Of a stretch of DNA of 64,000 bases, positions 1-6,953 are shown one piece after another (positions within the stretch are counted from its first letter, which is position 1; every line of letters begins with the position of its first letter). This DNA is from Bradyrhizobium liaoningense (GTDB taxonomy: Bacteria; Pseudomonadota; Alphaproteobacteria; Rhizobiales; Xanthobacteraceae), in the NCBI RefSeq assembly GCF_018130825.1, contig NZ_JAFCJS010000001.1:1488001-1552000 (forward strand), in the 5' to 3' direction. The translations under genes and the position numbers were made by a program. The notes beneath the pieces are model-generated. The model ran no database searches. It was not told the DNA's origin and saw only the letters and a program-made list of their open reading frames with translations.

Positions 1-3
1 ACT

Positions 4-198
4 CTAAACCGAGCGCGCTTGTTGGTGCTGCTGATCTTTAAGCGATTGGTTGATTGCACGCTGAGCCGCGCTGATAGCCTCTGCTCGGTTTAAGGCGATT
101 CCCGTTCTTGGAGACCGACCATCTCGCTCGAACGACCATTTCCAGCCCGGCGGATTGATCGTCTGGACGACCGTGTATTCAATACCCTGATGTTCCAT
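4..198 (-). CDS. Small hypothetical protein
   Basis: Complete 64-residue frame ending in TAG at the very left edge. The protein is polar and starts MEHQGIEYTVVQ, with a central tryptophan-rich stretch (PPGWKWSFERDG) and a helical C-terminus rich in Ala, Gln and Arg. There is no signal peptide or membrane segment. It resembles the short conserved proteins scattered through Bradyrhizobium accessory DNA, but I do not recognise a named family and can assign no function. Confidence 0.55.
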   Translation of the reverse strand: MEHQGIEYTVVQTINPPGWKWSFERDGRSPRTGIALNRAEAISAAQRAINQSLKDQQHQQARSV

Positions 199-518
199 GA
201 CTTATCATAGCTTTGTGTCGAACCACCCCGTACACAGCGACGGACCCCAATTATTCGACATCACTAGACCTCTTCCCTGAACGATCGACGCGCACCGCTC
301 TGAATTCTGTAGGCCCGTCAAGCAGGCGCTGCTTGCGCGTCTCGCGCTGCTCGGAATCCGCGGAACTGTCCGCCCTATCGTCCAATACCGCGCCGGCTAA
401 ACGAAGGGCTCGCCTTCTTTGGCGGAGCACTCGCGATCTTCATCATCTTCTTTCGTCATTCGACTGGCCTGTGAATGGGAGCGCACCTCATCGGACACGC
501 CCGCTCGGTCGGCGAAGT
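199..518. other. Stretch without a supported gene
   Basis: About 320 bases between two minus-strand genes. Frames open on both strands here are arginine- and serine-rich with no plausible start signals and read as shadows of GC-rich DNA. I see no repeat, RNA or convincing promoter. Confidence 0.4.
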
Positions 519-791
519 TCAACATCCGCGGCAAATATTCTTGAGCTTTGCGGCGGTTCGAGCTTCTTCCACAAGGAATGGGTCCTTGTATCCTGAGAAC
601 GCGTCGACGCCCTTTTCGGCGGGATTTTGGGTTTTTGGTGGGAACGCCGCATCGTAGCAGGAGAGGCGCGCATTGGCGCTCTCGATCGCACGACAATTCG
701 GAGCCACAGCGGACGCGGCAAAGGCAGATGCGCTCAGCGCCGATGCCAGCAAAAGCGCTGGCGTCCATATGCCAAGTCGAGTTGTCGTCAT
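519..791 (-). CDS. Small secreted protein with TagO-like Cys motif
   Basis: A 90-residue protein with a clear Sec signal peptide: basic start (MTTTRLG), hydrophobic core, and an Ala-x-Ala cleavage region near residues 22-26. The mature part begins with the pattern C-R-x-I-x5-A-R-L-x-C-Y-D (about residues 33-46). That pattern is typical of the small periplasmic TagO/VasN-type and related domains, although the rest of the domain is missing, so function is unknown. The two cysteines could form a disulfide in the periplasm. No secretion-system genes lie nearby. Confidence 0.7.
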   Translation of the reverse strand: MTTTRLGIWTPALLLASALSASAFAASAVAPNCRAIESANARLSCYDAAFPPKTQNPAEKGVDAFSGYKDPFLVEEARTAAKLKNICRGC

Positions 792-807
792 GCTGAAGAT
801 CCCGTCA

Positions 808-1002
808 CTATTTGCTTTTGCTGGCCCAGGGCGGCGTCTCGCCGGTCCAGGCCGGAAGAGAATCCCATTCAGACCAACGCATCCGGCGCTCCTCGCCTCC
901 GACCCTCACGAATACAAAGGGCGCATCGTCCCGGCCTGTCTTCGAACCGACGAAGATTGCCGGAACGCCGTAGGCATCCCTGATGATCGCGGTGTTCGCC
1001 AT
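808..1002 (-). CDS. Small hypothetical protein
   Basis: A 64-residue acidic to neutral protein starting MANTAIIRD and ending in a Trp-rich tail (WSEWDSLPAWTG). The frame stays open upstream to about 1464, but the extension is Arg/Ser-rich and not protein-like, so the ATG at 1002 is preferred. The beta-rich pattern (GVPAIFVGS, PFVFVRVGG) suggests a small folded domain. No named family is recognised. Confidence 0.6.
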   Translation of the reverse strand: MANTAIIRDAYGVPAIFVGSKTGRDDAPFVFVRVGGEERRMRWSEWDSLPAWTGETPPWASKSK

Positions 1003-1082
1003 TTCAGATTCCTGTATGGCTGAAGTTGGCTCCAGCGCCCCGCATCGTGTTTTTAACGCACGGCCATTGAACGGACTTGTCG

Positions 1083-1184
1083 CTATAGAACGGCCGCAAA
1101 CCCAACCAGCAGTGCGAGAAAGAGCGGTACCAATAACGGTGGCACGAGCCACGCACGAATGTCGAATTTGTCGGGATTTGACAT
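1083..1184 (-). CDS. 33-residue single-helix membrane protein
   Basis: A very short gene whose start is set by an AGGAG ribosome site a few bases before the ATG at 1184. The product has a polar N-terminus (MSNPDKFDIR), then W-L-V-P-P and one hydrophobic helix up to the C-terminus. A second protein with the same plan (WIVPP, then VPLFL) is encoded at 5691-5789, which argues that both are real. The role is unknown; small inner-membrane proteins of this kind often bind a larger membrane partner. Confidence 0.6.
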   Translation of the reverse strand: MSNPDKFDIRAWLVPPLLVPLFLALLVGFAAVL

Positions 1185-1304
1185 ATGACCGCCTTCTCCT
1201 GGTGTAAGGCGGGAGCGCGAAGCCCTCAGTCACCGATAACAGCCACGAAGCGCGCGATGATACCGACTGTGTAGCAGTCTTCTTAGCAATTAGCGAGGTC
1301 AATT

Positions 1305-1504
1305 TCACACAAGTTCGTCTGCCGAGCCCCTGAAGCGAATGAGCGTGTTGGGTCCAAAAGTCTGGGTGATCGGAACGTCTGCCGCATCGCGGCCTTGAGC
1401 GATCAGGACGCGGCCAATTCTCGGCGTGTTGTTGCGTGGATCGAAGGGTACCAGCGGTCGCCAAGATGTGCCTTGAACCAGCCTGTAAAGCCGTCGGTGG
1501 CTCG
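1305..1504 (-). pseudogene. Remnant of a transglutaminase-like protein C-terminus
   Basis: Read on the minus strand, the end of this stretch encodes FDPRNN, then GRVLIAQGRDAADVP and FGPNTL before a TGA. This is the C-terminal signature of bacterial transglutaminase-like proteins (catalytic Asp region, then GRDxADV). The upstream part (DGFTGWFKAHLGDRWY) is in a different frame, so one base has been lost near 1443. A TAA lies in frame at 1505-1507, and the catalytic Cys/His part is absent. It is a decayed fragment. Confidence 0.6.
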
Positions 1505-1507
1505 TTA

Positions 1508-1988
1508 CTTCAAGGCGGAGACCTCATTGAACGTAGAGGCCTCCTTGGTAACGGCCGAGATTGAGCTGCCCGACTTGCGAACGACGTTGGTAAACTGCTC
1601 ATCCGAGAGCCTGAGCCGTTTGCGCAGGATCTAGCGCCTGCACTTTATCTCTCAAATCCAGCTAATTGCGGAAGTATGTCGGCTTGGGCTTGTTCATGAA
1701 ACTCTCGCGGCGAGGGGATGGACCGGATCGCGGGCTGAGCGGGCGTTACGCCGCTCCTGCCGCGATAGTGACTGTCCCGCTCTCGCGAAGATTCCGTCGC
1801 CGTGAAGTCAACGTCCCCACCGACCGGCGTTCCGCCGACTCGATGAATACCTCGGCAGAGCGAGTAGTCGGTCGCAAGTCCGCTTCGGATCATCTTCGAC
1901 CGCTTTCAGCGGAAATTATCGGTTGGCTGCTGTCCGCTTCTACCCCGTAAGCGTCCAATCGGCCGGAATCGTTGCGTCTGGCCAGCCC
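1508..1988. other. Stretch without a supported gene
   Basis: About 480 bases upstream of the transglutaminase remnant. Minus-strand frames here carry scattered protein-like pieces (for example RLRLSDEQFTNVV near 1580-1625) broken by stops, so this may be decayed coding DNA. An 82-residue minus frame (1645-1893) has unconvincing composition and was not accepted. Confidence 0.35.
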
Positions 1989-2026
1989 CTGTGATTCAAG
2001 CTTCCAAACTGGGGGCTCGAACCATG
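1989..2026 (+). repeat. Solitary IS5-type end, matching the element at 6951-7740
   Basis: These 38 bases match the right end of the IS5-family element (about 7700-7737, read on the minus strand) at about 35 of 38 positions. The match includes the block AAACTGGGGGCTCGAA and ends exactly at the ATG that starts the transposase. Beyond the ATG the two sequences share nothing. It is a leftover IS terminus, probably from an imperfect excision or a deletion. Confidence 0.75.
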
Positions 2027-2194
2027 ACCTTCGTCGTCGTATGCGGAACGGTTCTTGTCTTCTTGCCTTGGGTCACCGCTCAATTCTTTCGCCTGAACGG
2101 CGGCCGCTCGTTTAGGCTCGAGTTTGGACAAAGCCGGCTGGCGCGGCGAATATCGGAAGCGGCGGAATATCGTCGCTTGCTCACGCATGACTAA
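2024..2194 (+). CDS. Small membrane protein joined to an IS end
   Basis: A 56-residue frame starting MTFVVVCGTVLVF, with one hydrophobic segment (about residues 2-20) followed by a basic, Arg-rich tail. The frame is open back to a GTG at 1991, inside the solitary IS terminus, and the ATG at 2024 is the base-for-base equivalent of the transposase start. The gene may have been truncated by the IS or may borrow its start region. Function unknown. Confidence 0.4.
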   Translation: MTFVVVCGTVLVFLPWVTAQFFRLNGGRSFRLEFGQSRLARRISEAAEYRRLLTHD

Positions 2195-2398
2195 CTTGCT
2201 TGTCGCCGCTCGGAGGTGAAATTCCATTTTCCGGCGGTAGTTCAAACGGTGAGTTTTGGTCTGGGAAGGTAGAAAATGCTTTATCCTTTCAATAGGGATT
2301 GACTGACACTTTCTCCGCCACTCGCACGATGTTGAGCGCCAACCCGCTATTTTGAATGATGTCGCGCGCCAGAGTTACGGCTAGCGATTTGCCCAGCC

Positions 2399-2593
2399 AT
2401 GGCACATATTGCGCCTATGGACATATTCCCTCGGTTTGAAGCTAAGGTGATGACAAGCGGTCGCTGGTTCGTTTCGGTAGTTACTGGACATGGGCCGGAT
2501 TCGCATGTCGGGGACTTCGCAACCAACGAAGACGCCAAGAATTGGATTTTGACCAAGTCGAAGTACTGGCCCGGCAAACCGGATACGCCGTAG
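2399..2593 (+). CDS. Small hypothetical protein
   Basis: A 64-residue protein with a beta-strand rich core (AKVMTSGRWFVSVV) and an alpha-helical end (TNEDAKNWILTKS). The composition is that of a real folded protein. Its stop (TAG, 2591-2593) overlaps the GTG of the next gene, so the two are probably translationally coupled. No named family recognised. Confidence 0.6.
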   Translation: MAHIAPMDIFPRFEAKVMTSGRWFVSVVTGHGPDSHVGDFATNEDAKNWILTKSKYWPGKPDTP

Positions 2594-2799
2594 TGACCGG
2601 ACGCGACAAATGGACGGTAGACCTTCAGTGCCCACGCTGTGGAAGGATCGATGTGGCGAGCCTCTCACAGGCGAATGGCTACGACTTCAAGAGGGGCGAC
2701 GCCGCTACCCGCGCCGATCATGTGCCGAACGGCTTCATCTGCAATGACCCAAAGACTAGCAGCTTCGAATGCTCGAAATGTCAGGTGCCGATTCCGTGA
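2593..2799 (+). CDS. Small zinc-ribbon protein
   Basis: A 68-residue protein with two Cys pairs typical of a zinc ribbon: C-P-R-C-G near residue 12 and C-S-K-C near the C-terminus, plus a single Cys before the second pair. The GTG start at 2593 overlaps the TAG of the preceding gene; the frame is open further upstream but that region is coding for the neighbour. It probably binds zinc and may contact nucleic acid or protein. The target is unknown. Confidence 0.6.
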   Translation: MTGRDKWTVDLQCPRCGRIDVASLSQANGYDFKRGDAATRADHVPNGFICNDPKTSSFECSKCQVPIP

Positions 2800-2918
2800 T
2801 CATGCCCAAGCGCTCTCGGGATCCAACCAGCTCGCAAGGCGATCAGCTCTGCGGCACAGCACAGCAATCTTCGCCAAAGCGGAGAGCGCTAGAAGCGTTG
2901 GTGCTTGAGCAGCTCAAC

Positions 2919-3164
2919 CTAGAGCATTGAGAGCACGACGATCCCGTCTTCGAGTTCTCCCGAAGCGAGGCGTGCCCGCGCCATTTGCTCGAACTCGGTC
3001 CGATATTTATGAAGATAGCTAAAGGCTTGCTTATCCGTCTGAAACGTCGTTGGGAGTCTGCAAATCTGCCGCGCTGCGCCGAGCGCAAGAGAAAAAGTGA
3101 TTGTTCCGCCGCCGTCTGATCTGGCCCTACGCATGATTGGCCCACCAAATGTGATTGATCGCAC
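2919..3164 (-). CDS. Small hypothetical protein
   Basis: An 81-residue protein with a basic N-terminus and a helical, charged C-terminal half (FSYLHKYRTEFEQMARARLASGE) ending in a hydrophobic tail (DGIVVLSML). A second ATG at residue 11 could be the true start. No known domain is visible. Confidence 0.55.
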   Translation of the reverse strand: MRSITFGGPIMRRARSDGGGTITFSLALGAARQICRLPTTFQTDKQAFSYLHKYRTEFEQMARARLASGELEDGIVVLSML

Positions 3165-3190
3165 GACGGATCGACGGTTGCTGGAATAGA

Positions 3191-3433
3191 CTATCGCGCC
3201 AACTTACTTCCGCGTTTCTTCGGCGCGACCGCCGGCAAGGACGGGAGCAAAGCCGCGTCGACGGCTTCCTTCGTCTCGCGGAGCTCCCGAAGTCGCGCCA
3301 TATTCGTTCGAACGTCAATGGCCTGCCTCTCGACATCCGCCAATGCCCGCGCGCCCTCTTCGACAGCCAATCGTCTACGATTGGAGCGTGCGGTGACTTC
3401 GGGGGACGGCTCTGCTGATTTCCTGGCGCTCAT
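3191..3433 (-). CDS. Small coiled-coil hypothetical protein
   Basis: An 80-residue, strongly charged protein. Residues about 12-60 form one long amphipathic helix (EVTARSNRRRLAVEEGARAL, RLRELRETKEAV), and the tail is basic (KKRGSKLAR). This suggests a coiled coil that may oligomerise or touch nucleic acid. It lies just downstream of the cold-shock gene on the same strand. No family recognised. Confidence 0.6.
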   Translation of the reverse strand: MSARKSAEPSPEVTARSNRRRLAVEEGARALADVERQAIDVRTNMARLRELRETKEAVDAALLPSLPAVAPKKRGSKLAR

Positions 3434-3494
3434 TTTTCTTCCCGCTTTGCCACGGACAAGACCCGCTCAATCCGGAAATCGAGCGGGCAGGGCG

Positions 3495-3521
3495 GCCGTT
3501 TCAGTACATCCGTGAAACGGC
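3495..3521 (-). terminator. Hairpin downstream of the cold-shock gene
   Basis: GCCGTTTCA and TGAAACGGC form a perfect nine-pair stem around a nine-base loop, starting ten bases past the stop of the cold-shock gene on the minus strand. There is no T-run after the stem, so it may act as a 3'-end stabiliser or a weak terminator rather than a classical rho-independent one. Confidence 0.5.
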
Positions 3522-3530
3522 GCCACAAGA

Positions 3531-3740
3531 TCAGGCCAGCGAGAGGTTTTCAGCGCTCACTTTGCCACGCATCTTGTCGGTCTTGACCTCGAAGTTGACC
3601 TTTTGGCCTTCGGCGAGACCGGCGAGGCCAGCCCGTTCGACTGCGCTGATGTGAACGAACACATCATTGCTGCCGTCGTTCGGCTGGATGAATCCAAAGC
3701 CCTTTTGGCCGTTGAACCACTTAACAGTACCTGTCGTCAT
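3531..3740 (-). CDS. Cold-shock protein (CspA family)
   Basis: A 69-residue single cold-shock domain that binds single-stranded RNA or DNA and melts RNA structure. It begins [19 protein letters not shown]1 (KGFGFI) and RNP2 (VFVHIS) are intact, and the length is normal for the family. Two in-frame ATGs exist, at 3746 and 3740. A GGAG lies seven bases before the second but only one base before the first, so 3740 is preferred. The long upstream region (3741-3900) would suit the structured 5' leader usual for these genes, although I could not fold it. Confidence 0.93.
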   Translation of the reverse strand: MTTGTVKWFNGQKGFGFIQPNDGSNDVFVHISAVERAGLAGLAEGQKVNFEVKTDKMRGKVSAENLSLA

Positions 3741-4165
3741 TTTCATTCTCCAAAGCGCACGAGCGCGAGCCGCGTGACAATCACGCGGTAACCTTCAACT
3801 TCGTCGATGTCTTCGGAAAAGGAGCCCGCGGGCGCGTTCAACAAGGCACAGCGGCTAATCGAATAAAGTCAATATACACGCCATTTGTCCTTTTACAAGG
3901 AGCGCAGCCAATTTGTTTCAGCAAGGTTGGTTTTGGTCCCGTCGAGCAGTATCGAACTTCCGACGTCACGATAAGGCCTTGTCGATTGACTTGACCGACC
4001 GGGAGGCTCAGGCTGCGTGTCCTAACTAGGCTTCCGTGACCGGTCGCGCAGCTCGTTTGAGGCCGGCAAAGAATCCGGCTTCACTTTCTCATCACCACAG
4101 TCGAACTCCTGCGCCATCGGCTGCATGCAGGTTTTGCCGCGTTCGCAGCCAAGCGAGGATTTCAA
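3741..4165. other. Divergent intergenic region between csp and rpsU
   Basis: About 425 bases between the cold-shock gene (minus) and the S21 gene (plus). It should hold both promoters and the cold-shock leader. The stretch 3850-3910 is AT-richer than its surroundings. I see no convincing protein-coding frame and no clear terminator. Confidence 0.4.
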
Positions 4166-4444
4166 TTGCAGGTACTTGTTCGCGACAACAATATCGACCA
4201 GGCGCTTCGTGTTCTGAAGAAGAAGATGCAACGTGAAGGCGTCTTCCGGGAAATGAAGCAGCGGCGTTCCTACGAAAAGCCTTCGGAGAGGAAGACCCGC
4301 GAAAAATCAGAGGCCATTCGCCGGGCCCGCAAACTCGCTCGGAAGCAGGCCATCAGGGAAGGGTTGCTGCCAGCGCCCCCGAAGAAGAAGCTTCCGGAGC
4401 GCAAGCCGCCTTTGCCGGAGATCACCAGCAAGGAACGCGCTTAG
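4166..4444 (+). CDS. rpsU: 30S ribosomal protein S21
   Basis: A 92-residue S21. It starts [20 protein letters not shown], followed by the family core [20 protein letters not shown] and a long basic tail, and would sit on the 30S platform near the anti-Shine-Dalgarno end of 16S rRNA. The start is TTG at 4166, with GAGGA about seven bases upstream; no ATG fits the family N-terminus. The Lys/Arg-rich extension (residues 60-92, [15 protein letters not shown]) is longer than in enterobacterial S21 but usual in Rhizobiales. It is probably one of several paralogues, here in accessory DNA next to a cold-shock gene. Confidence 0.92.
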   Translation: MQVLVRDNNIDQALRVLKKKMQREGVFREMKQRRSYEKPSERKTREKSEAIRRARKLARKQAIREGLLPAPPKKKLPERKPPLPEITSKERA

Positions 4445-4520
4445 CAAATGGAATGTCGGTTTCGGGACACGTGAACGCCGACCGAAGCGTGCGATGCGTC
4501 TTGCTGACGGGGCGATAGTC

Positions 4521-4799
4521 CTACAGTGTGAAGTCGATGCCGCGCAGCACAATACCCCGTGGATTGCCCTCAAGTTCCGCCGCCCGATACTTGCCGGCCG
4601 CGCGCGCCTCGATGCGGTCGCGCAAGCGGAGGAACTGGGCTTCGCGGTGCTCGGGACGGACCTGCGGGCCGCGCTCGAGGTAATCCATCGCGGAGGTCGA
4701 GATTGCACAAGGAATTTCCTTGCCGCCGTCCCGCATCGAGAACAGCACGATCATCCGGTCATACTCGTGACCAATATAGTGGCCGCTCGTGAGCGTCAT
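4521..4799 (-). CDS. DUF1488-family protein
   Basis: A 92-residue protein of the DUF1488 type. The features are an N-terminal strand region (DRMIVLFSMRDGGKEIPCAIS), then STSAMDYLERG and REAQFLRLRDRIE, which is the usual order in this family. The frame extends to 4832, but the ATG at 4799 matches the usual family start. Function is unknown; these proteins are small, soluble and common in Rhizobiales accessory regions. Confidence 0.75.
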   Translation of the reverse strand: MTLTSGHYIGHEYDRMIVLFSMRDGGKEIPCAISTSAMDYLERGPQVRPEHREAQFLRLRDRIEARAAGKYRAAELEGNPRGIVLRGIDFTL

Positions 4800-4873
4800 G
4801 ATGGACTCCTCTGCATGGTGGCTTCCTGGCACAATTGTTCTTTCAACTCGTCGTTACGTGCCGCCGGATCGCT

Positions 4874-5170
4874 TTACTCCTCGCCGGAGAGCCGCACGAA
4901 ATCGTCGAGCAATGCCGCCACCAGCGCGCGGTGCCTCGTGTCCTCGACAGGCAGGCTCGCGGCATAGAGGTTGAGCAGATGTCGCGCCTTGACAGCGGCC
5001 TCTGGCCACGAAGCGGCAGGCACCGTCATCATGCGGTGTTCGAGTTCGGCTTCCCGCTCACGCAGTTCCCTTACATGAGCCTCGACTTCGGCCAGCGCGC
5101 GGCGCAGATCAGTCGCCTTCTGCGCCGCCATGCCGCGATGCTTGTCGAGATCGACCGGCTGGTCAGTCAT
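4874..5170 (-). CDS. Coiled-coil hypothetical protein
   Basis: A 98-residue helical protein starting MTDQPVDLDKHRGMAAQKAT. Residues about 15-50 form a charged coiled coil (RRALAEVEAHVRELREREAE), followed by a second helical region. The ATG at 5170 lies inside the end of the upstream gene (8-base overlap), so the pair is probably co-translated. An earlier ATG at 5206 is possible but would overlap more. Function unknown. Confidence 0.6.
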   Translation of the reverse strand: MTDQPVDLDKHRGMAAQKATDLRRALAEVEAHVRELREREAELEHRMMTVPAASWPEAAVKARHLLNLYAASLPVEDTRHRALVAALLDDFVRLSGEE

Positions 5171-5429
5171 TGGTGGCACTCGCATCCGCAGCCTGCGCAT
5201 TGGCAAGGTCGACCGAGCCGATCGAGAGCATCTCCATGGAGTCGCGGACGTCTTCCGCGGGCACCATGATCATCGTAGCGATGCGGCGGAAGGCCGAAAA
5301 GGTGAGACCCTCGATCGTCTCCTCATCGGTGATGACCTCGTAAGCGCCCGCGGGCAGCAGCCTCTCGATGCCGCGGATTCGGAACGGATGCCTGAAGGTG
5401 ACGGTCTCTCGCCGCGAGCGGATGGTCAT
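5163..5429 (-). CDS. Small hypothetical protein
   Basis: An 88-residue protein with alternating strands: RRETVTFRHPFRI, then GAYEVITDEETIEGLTF and a helical end. The pattern ITDEExIEGLTFxAFRR recurs in short Bradyrhizobium proteins as I remember them, without a known role. It is the first gene of a two-gene unit with 4874-5170. Confidence 0.6.
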   Translation of the reverse strand: MTIRSRRETVTFRHPFRIRGIERLLPAGAYEVITDEETIEGLTFSAFRRIATMIMVPAEDVRDSMEMLSIGSVDLANAQAADASATND

Positions 5430-5690
5430 GCGCGCCTACCTTTTTTGCAAGAGGAGTCCCCACCGACCGGCGGCGACGACCATGCGCCCATCGTGCGGCA
5501 ATAGCCAGCACATTCGTCATTGCCGCGCGCGCTGACGCGGCAGCGCGGCCGTCGTCCATGCGCGTCGTTTTAGTTCTCGCTATTGGTGTGCCGCAGGCGT
5601 AGGATGATCGGATCACCGCTCTTCTCAACGGCATCGACCGGTGACTGAGGGTCACGTGCGCTCCCGCCGACAGAGCTGCAGGAGCATTCG

Positions 5691-5789
5691 ATGCCGCGTT
5701 TCCGCGCCTCGGAATGGATCGTCCCGCCGGTGATCGTTCCACTGTTTCTTCTGCTTCTGGTGTGTGCTGCGGCCGTCCTCCATGGGTAA
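5691..5789 (+). CDS. 32-residue single-helix membrane protein
   Basis: A short gene with a good ribosome site (AGGAG at 5680-5684) before ATG 5691. The product is MPRFRASEWIVPP followed by one hydrophobic helix (VPLFLLLLVCAAAVL), with a two-residue tail. It shares the W-[LI]-V-P-P-x-x-V-P-L-F-L plan with the gene at 1083-1184. The end overlaps the ATG of the next gene (5782) by eight bases. It is probably an inner-membrane protein of unknown function. Confidence 0.65.
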   Translation: MPRFRASEWIVPPVIVPLFLLLLVCAAAVLHG

Positions 5790-6129
5790 GGGCACGCGCG
5801 TGCCTTACCTGGTCACGGGGACCAACGAGTATGGAAGCGCCAATCTCGGTCGCGGCAGCGCCACCGTCGCGCTGCGCCTCGCGCGAAAGCTGCTTCGCGA
5901 TGGCTACATGGATGTCCGCGTCTGCACGCCGCGTGGGCGCGTTCTGCAGTCGGATGAACTGGACGAACTCGAACCCCAACAGGAGATTGATGGGATGGCC
6001 AAGGGGCAGCAACGCGGCAATCGCGAAGCCAAGAAGCCGAAGAAGGAAAAAACCAAGGTGATCGCGGCGGCGCCGAGCCGGAAAGAGGCTGCTTGGCAGC
6101 CGGATTTCGGGCCGGCGAAGAAGAGGTAG
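5782..6129 (+). CDS. Hypothetical protein, possibly two genes run together
   Basis: The frame encodes two distinct parts. Residues 1-70 (YLVTGTNEYGSANLGRG, then ALRLARKLLRDGYMDVRVC) look like a small domain of unknown function. Residues 72-115 (from MAKGQQRGNREAKK) form a Lys-rich basic protein. The second ATG, at 5995, has AGGAG at 5981-5985 at suitable spacing, and similar 44-residue basic proteins occur alone in related genomes as far as I recall. I cannot say whether this is a fusion or a coupled second start. Confidence 0.5.
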   Translation: MGKGTRVPYLVTGTNEYGSANLGRGSATVALRLARKLLRDGYMDVRVCTPRGRVLQSDELDELEPQQEIDGMAKGQQRGNREAKKPKKEKTKVIAAAPSRKEAAWQPDFGPAKKR

Positions 6130-6394
6130 CTAAGGATCGGAGCTTCTACTTGCCGGCTTCCAAGGCTTGCGGCGAAGTCGGTAGGATTTCGCATCCGGGA
6201 GCTTTGGTGAGGCGATTATGAGCCGCCGTAGCGTCGTCTGTAGCCTGATGGCGGTCGGTCCAAGTTGACCATTGAGCCTATGGATGTCGCTTGACCTCTT
6301 CCTCGTCGGTCGCTCGATGCTGGACAGGTTGGCGCGTCGTCGACGGAAGCCCGCGTCTGCACGCGCATTCAGCCATTCAAGAAAGGCAACCTGC

Positions 6395-6766
6395 ATGAAA
6401 CTTCCCGCCCCGTTGCAGGGTGAGTCGCGAACCCGTCTCCTTCAGGGGATCGCTCTTGGCGCCGTCGCGACCGTGACGGTCGGTTTCATCTGGGGCGGTT
6501 GGGTCACGAGCGAGCGCGTCAGAATCATGAGAGCCGCGGCGGAGAGCAGTGGCCGTATGTCTGTTCTCGTACCCCTGTGCGTTGCCCAGTTCACGGCCGC
6601 GGACGGGGCGATCGCAAGGTTCAAGACCACCAGTGTCTATTCCAAAGAAAGCCTTGTTAGCGAGGTCGTGAAAAACGTGGCCTCCACGAGCATGGATTAC
6701 GCATTGGCTACGGCCTGTGTGAGCGCCATCGATCTCGAGCTCGCAAAGACAGCGACGAAGAGCTGA
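6395..6766 (+). CDS. Membrane-anchored hypothetical protein
   Basis: A 123-residue protein starting MKLPAPLQGESRTRLLQG with one transmembrane helix (about residues 18-38, GAVATVTVGFIWGGWVTS) and a C-terminal periplasmic or cytoplasmic domain containing two Cys (VLVPLCVAQF and ALATACVSA). The frame is open from 6272, but the start at 6395 follows an AAAGG and gives a sensible N-terminus. Function unknown. Confidence 0.6.
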   Translation: MKLPAPLQGESRTRLLQGIALGAVATVTVGFIWGGWVTSERVRIMRAAAESSGRMSVLVPLCVAQFTAADGAIARFKTTSVYSKESLVSEVVKNVASTSMDYALATACVSAIDLELAKTATKS

Positions 6767-6773
6767 GCAAAAG

Positions 6774-6953
6774 GTGTGGCAAGCCGGCCTGCCGCGACAA
6801 GACGACTTGATCCATCTGGACAAACGCCCGGTCTCATTGCTTCAGCCGATCAGTCTCAAATACAAAGGCGGCCCGGAAGAGTGGTCCGCTCAGCGCTCGA
6901 ACCTCGATCGCCATGTGCTGGCGCTCATCGAGCGGCGGAAGGTCTTTGGCTAG
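6774..6953 (+). CDS. 59-residue frame ending at the IS border
   Basis: The frame starts with GTG at 6774 and encodes VWQAGLPRQDDLIHLDKRPV, then YKGGPEEWSAQRSNLDRHVL and RRKVFG. The composition is protein-like and it may be the tail of a larger gene. Its TAG stop (6951-6953) lies in the CTAG that also supplies the stop of the converging transposase gene. The IS may therefore have cut the gene. No family recognised. Confidence 0.35.
   Translation: MWQAGLPRQDDLIHLDKRPVSLLQPISLKYKGGPEEWSAQRSNLDRHVLALIERRKVFG

Noticed and set aside
1645..1893. 82-residue minus-strand frame
   Set aside because: Composition is unlike a folded protein, there is no ribosome site and it lies in a zone with decayed genes.
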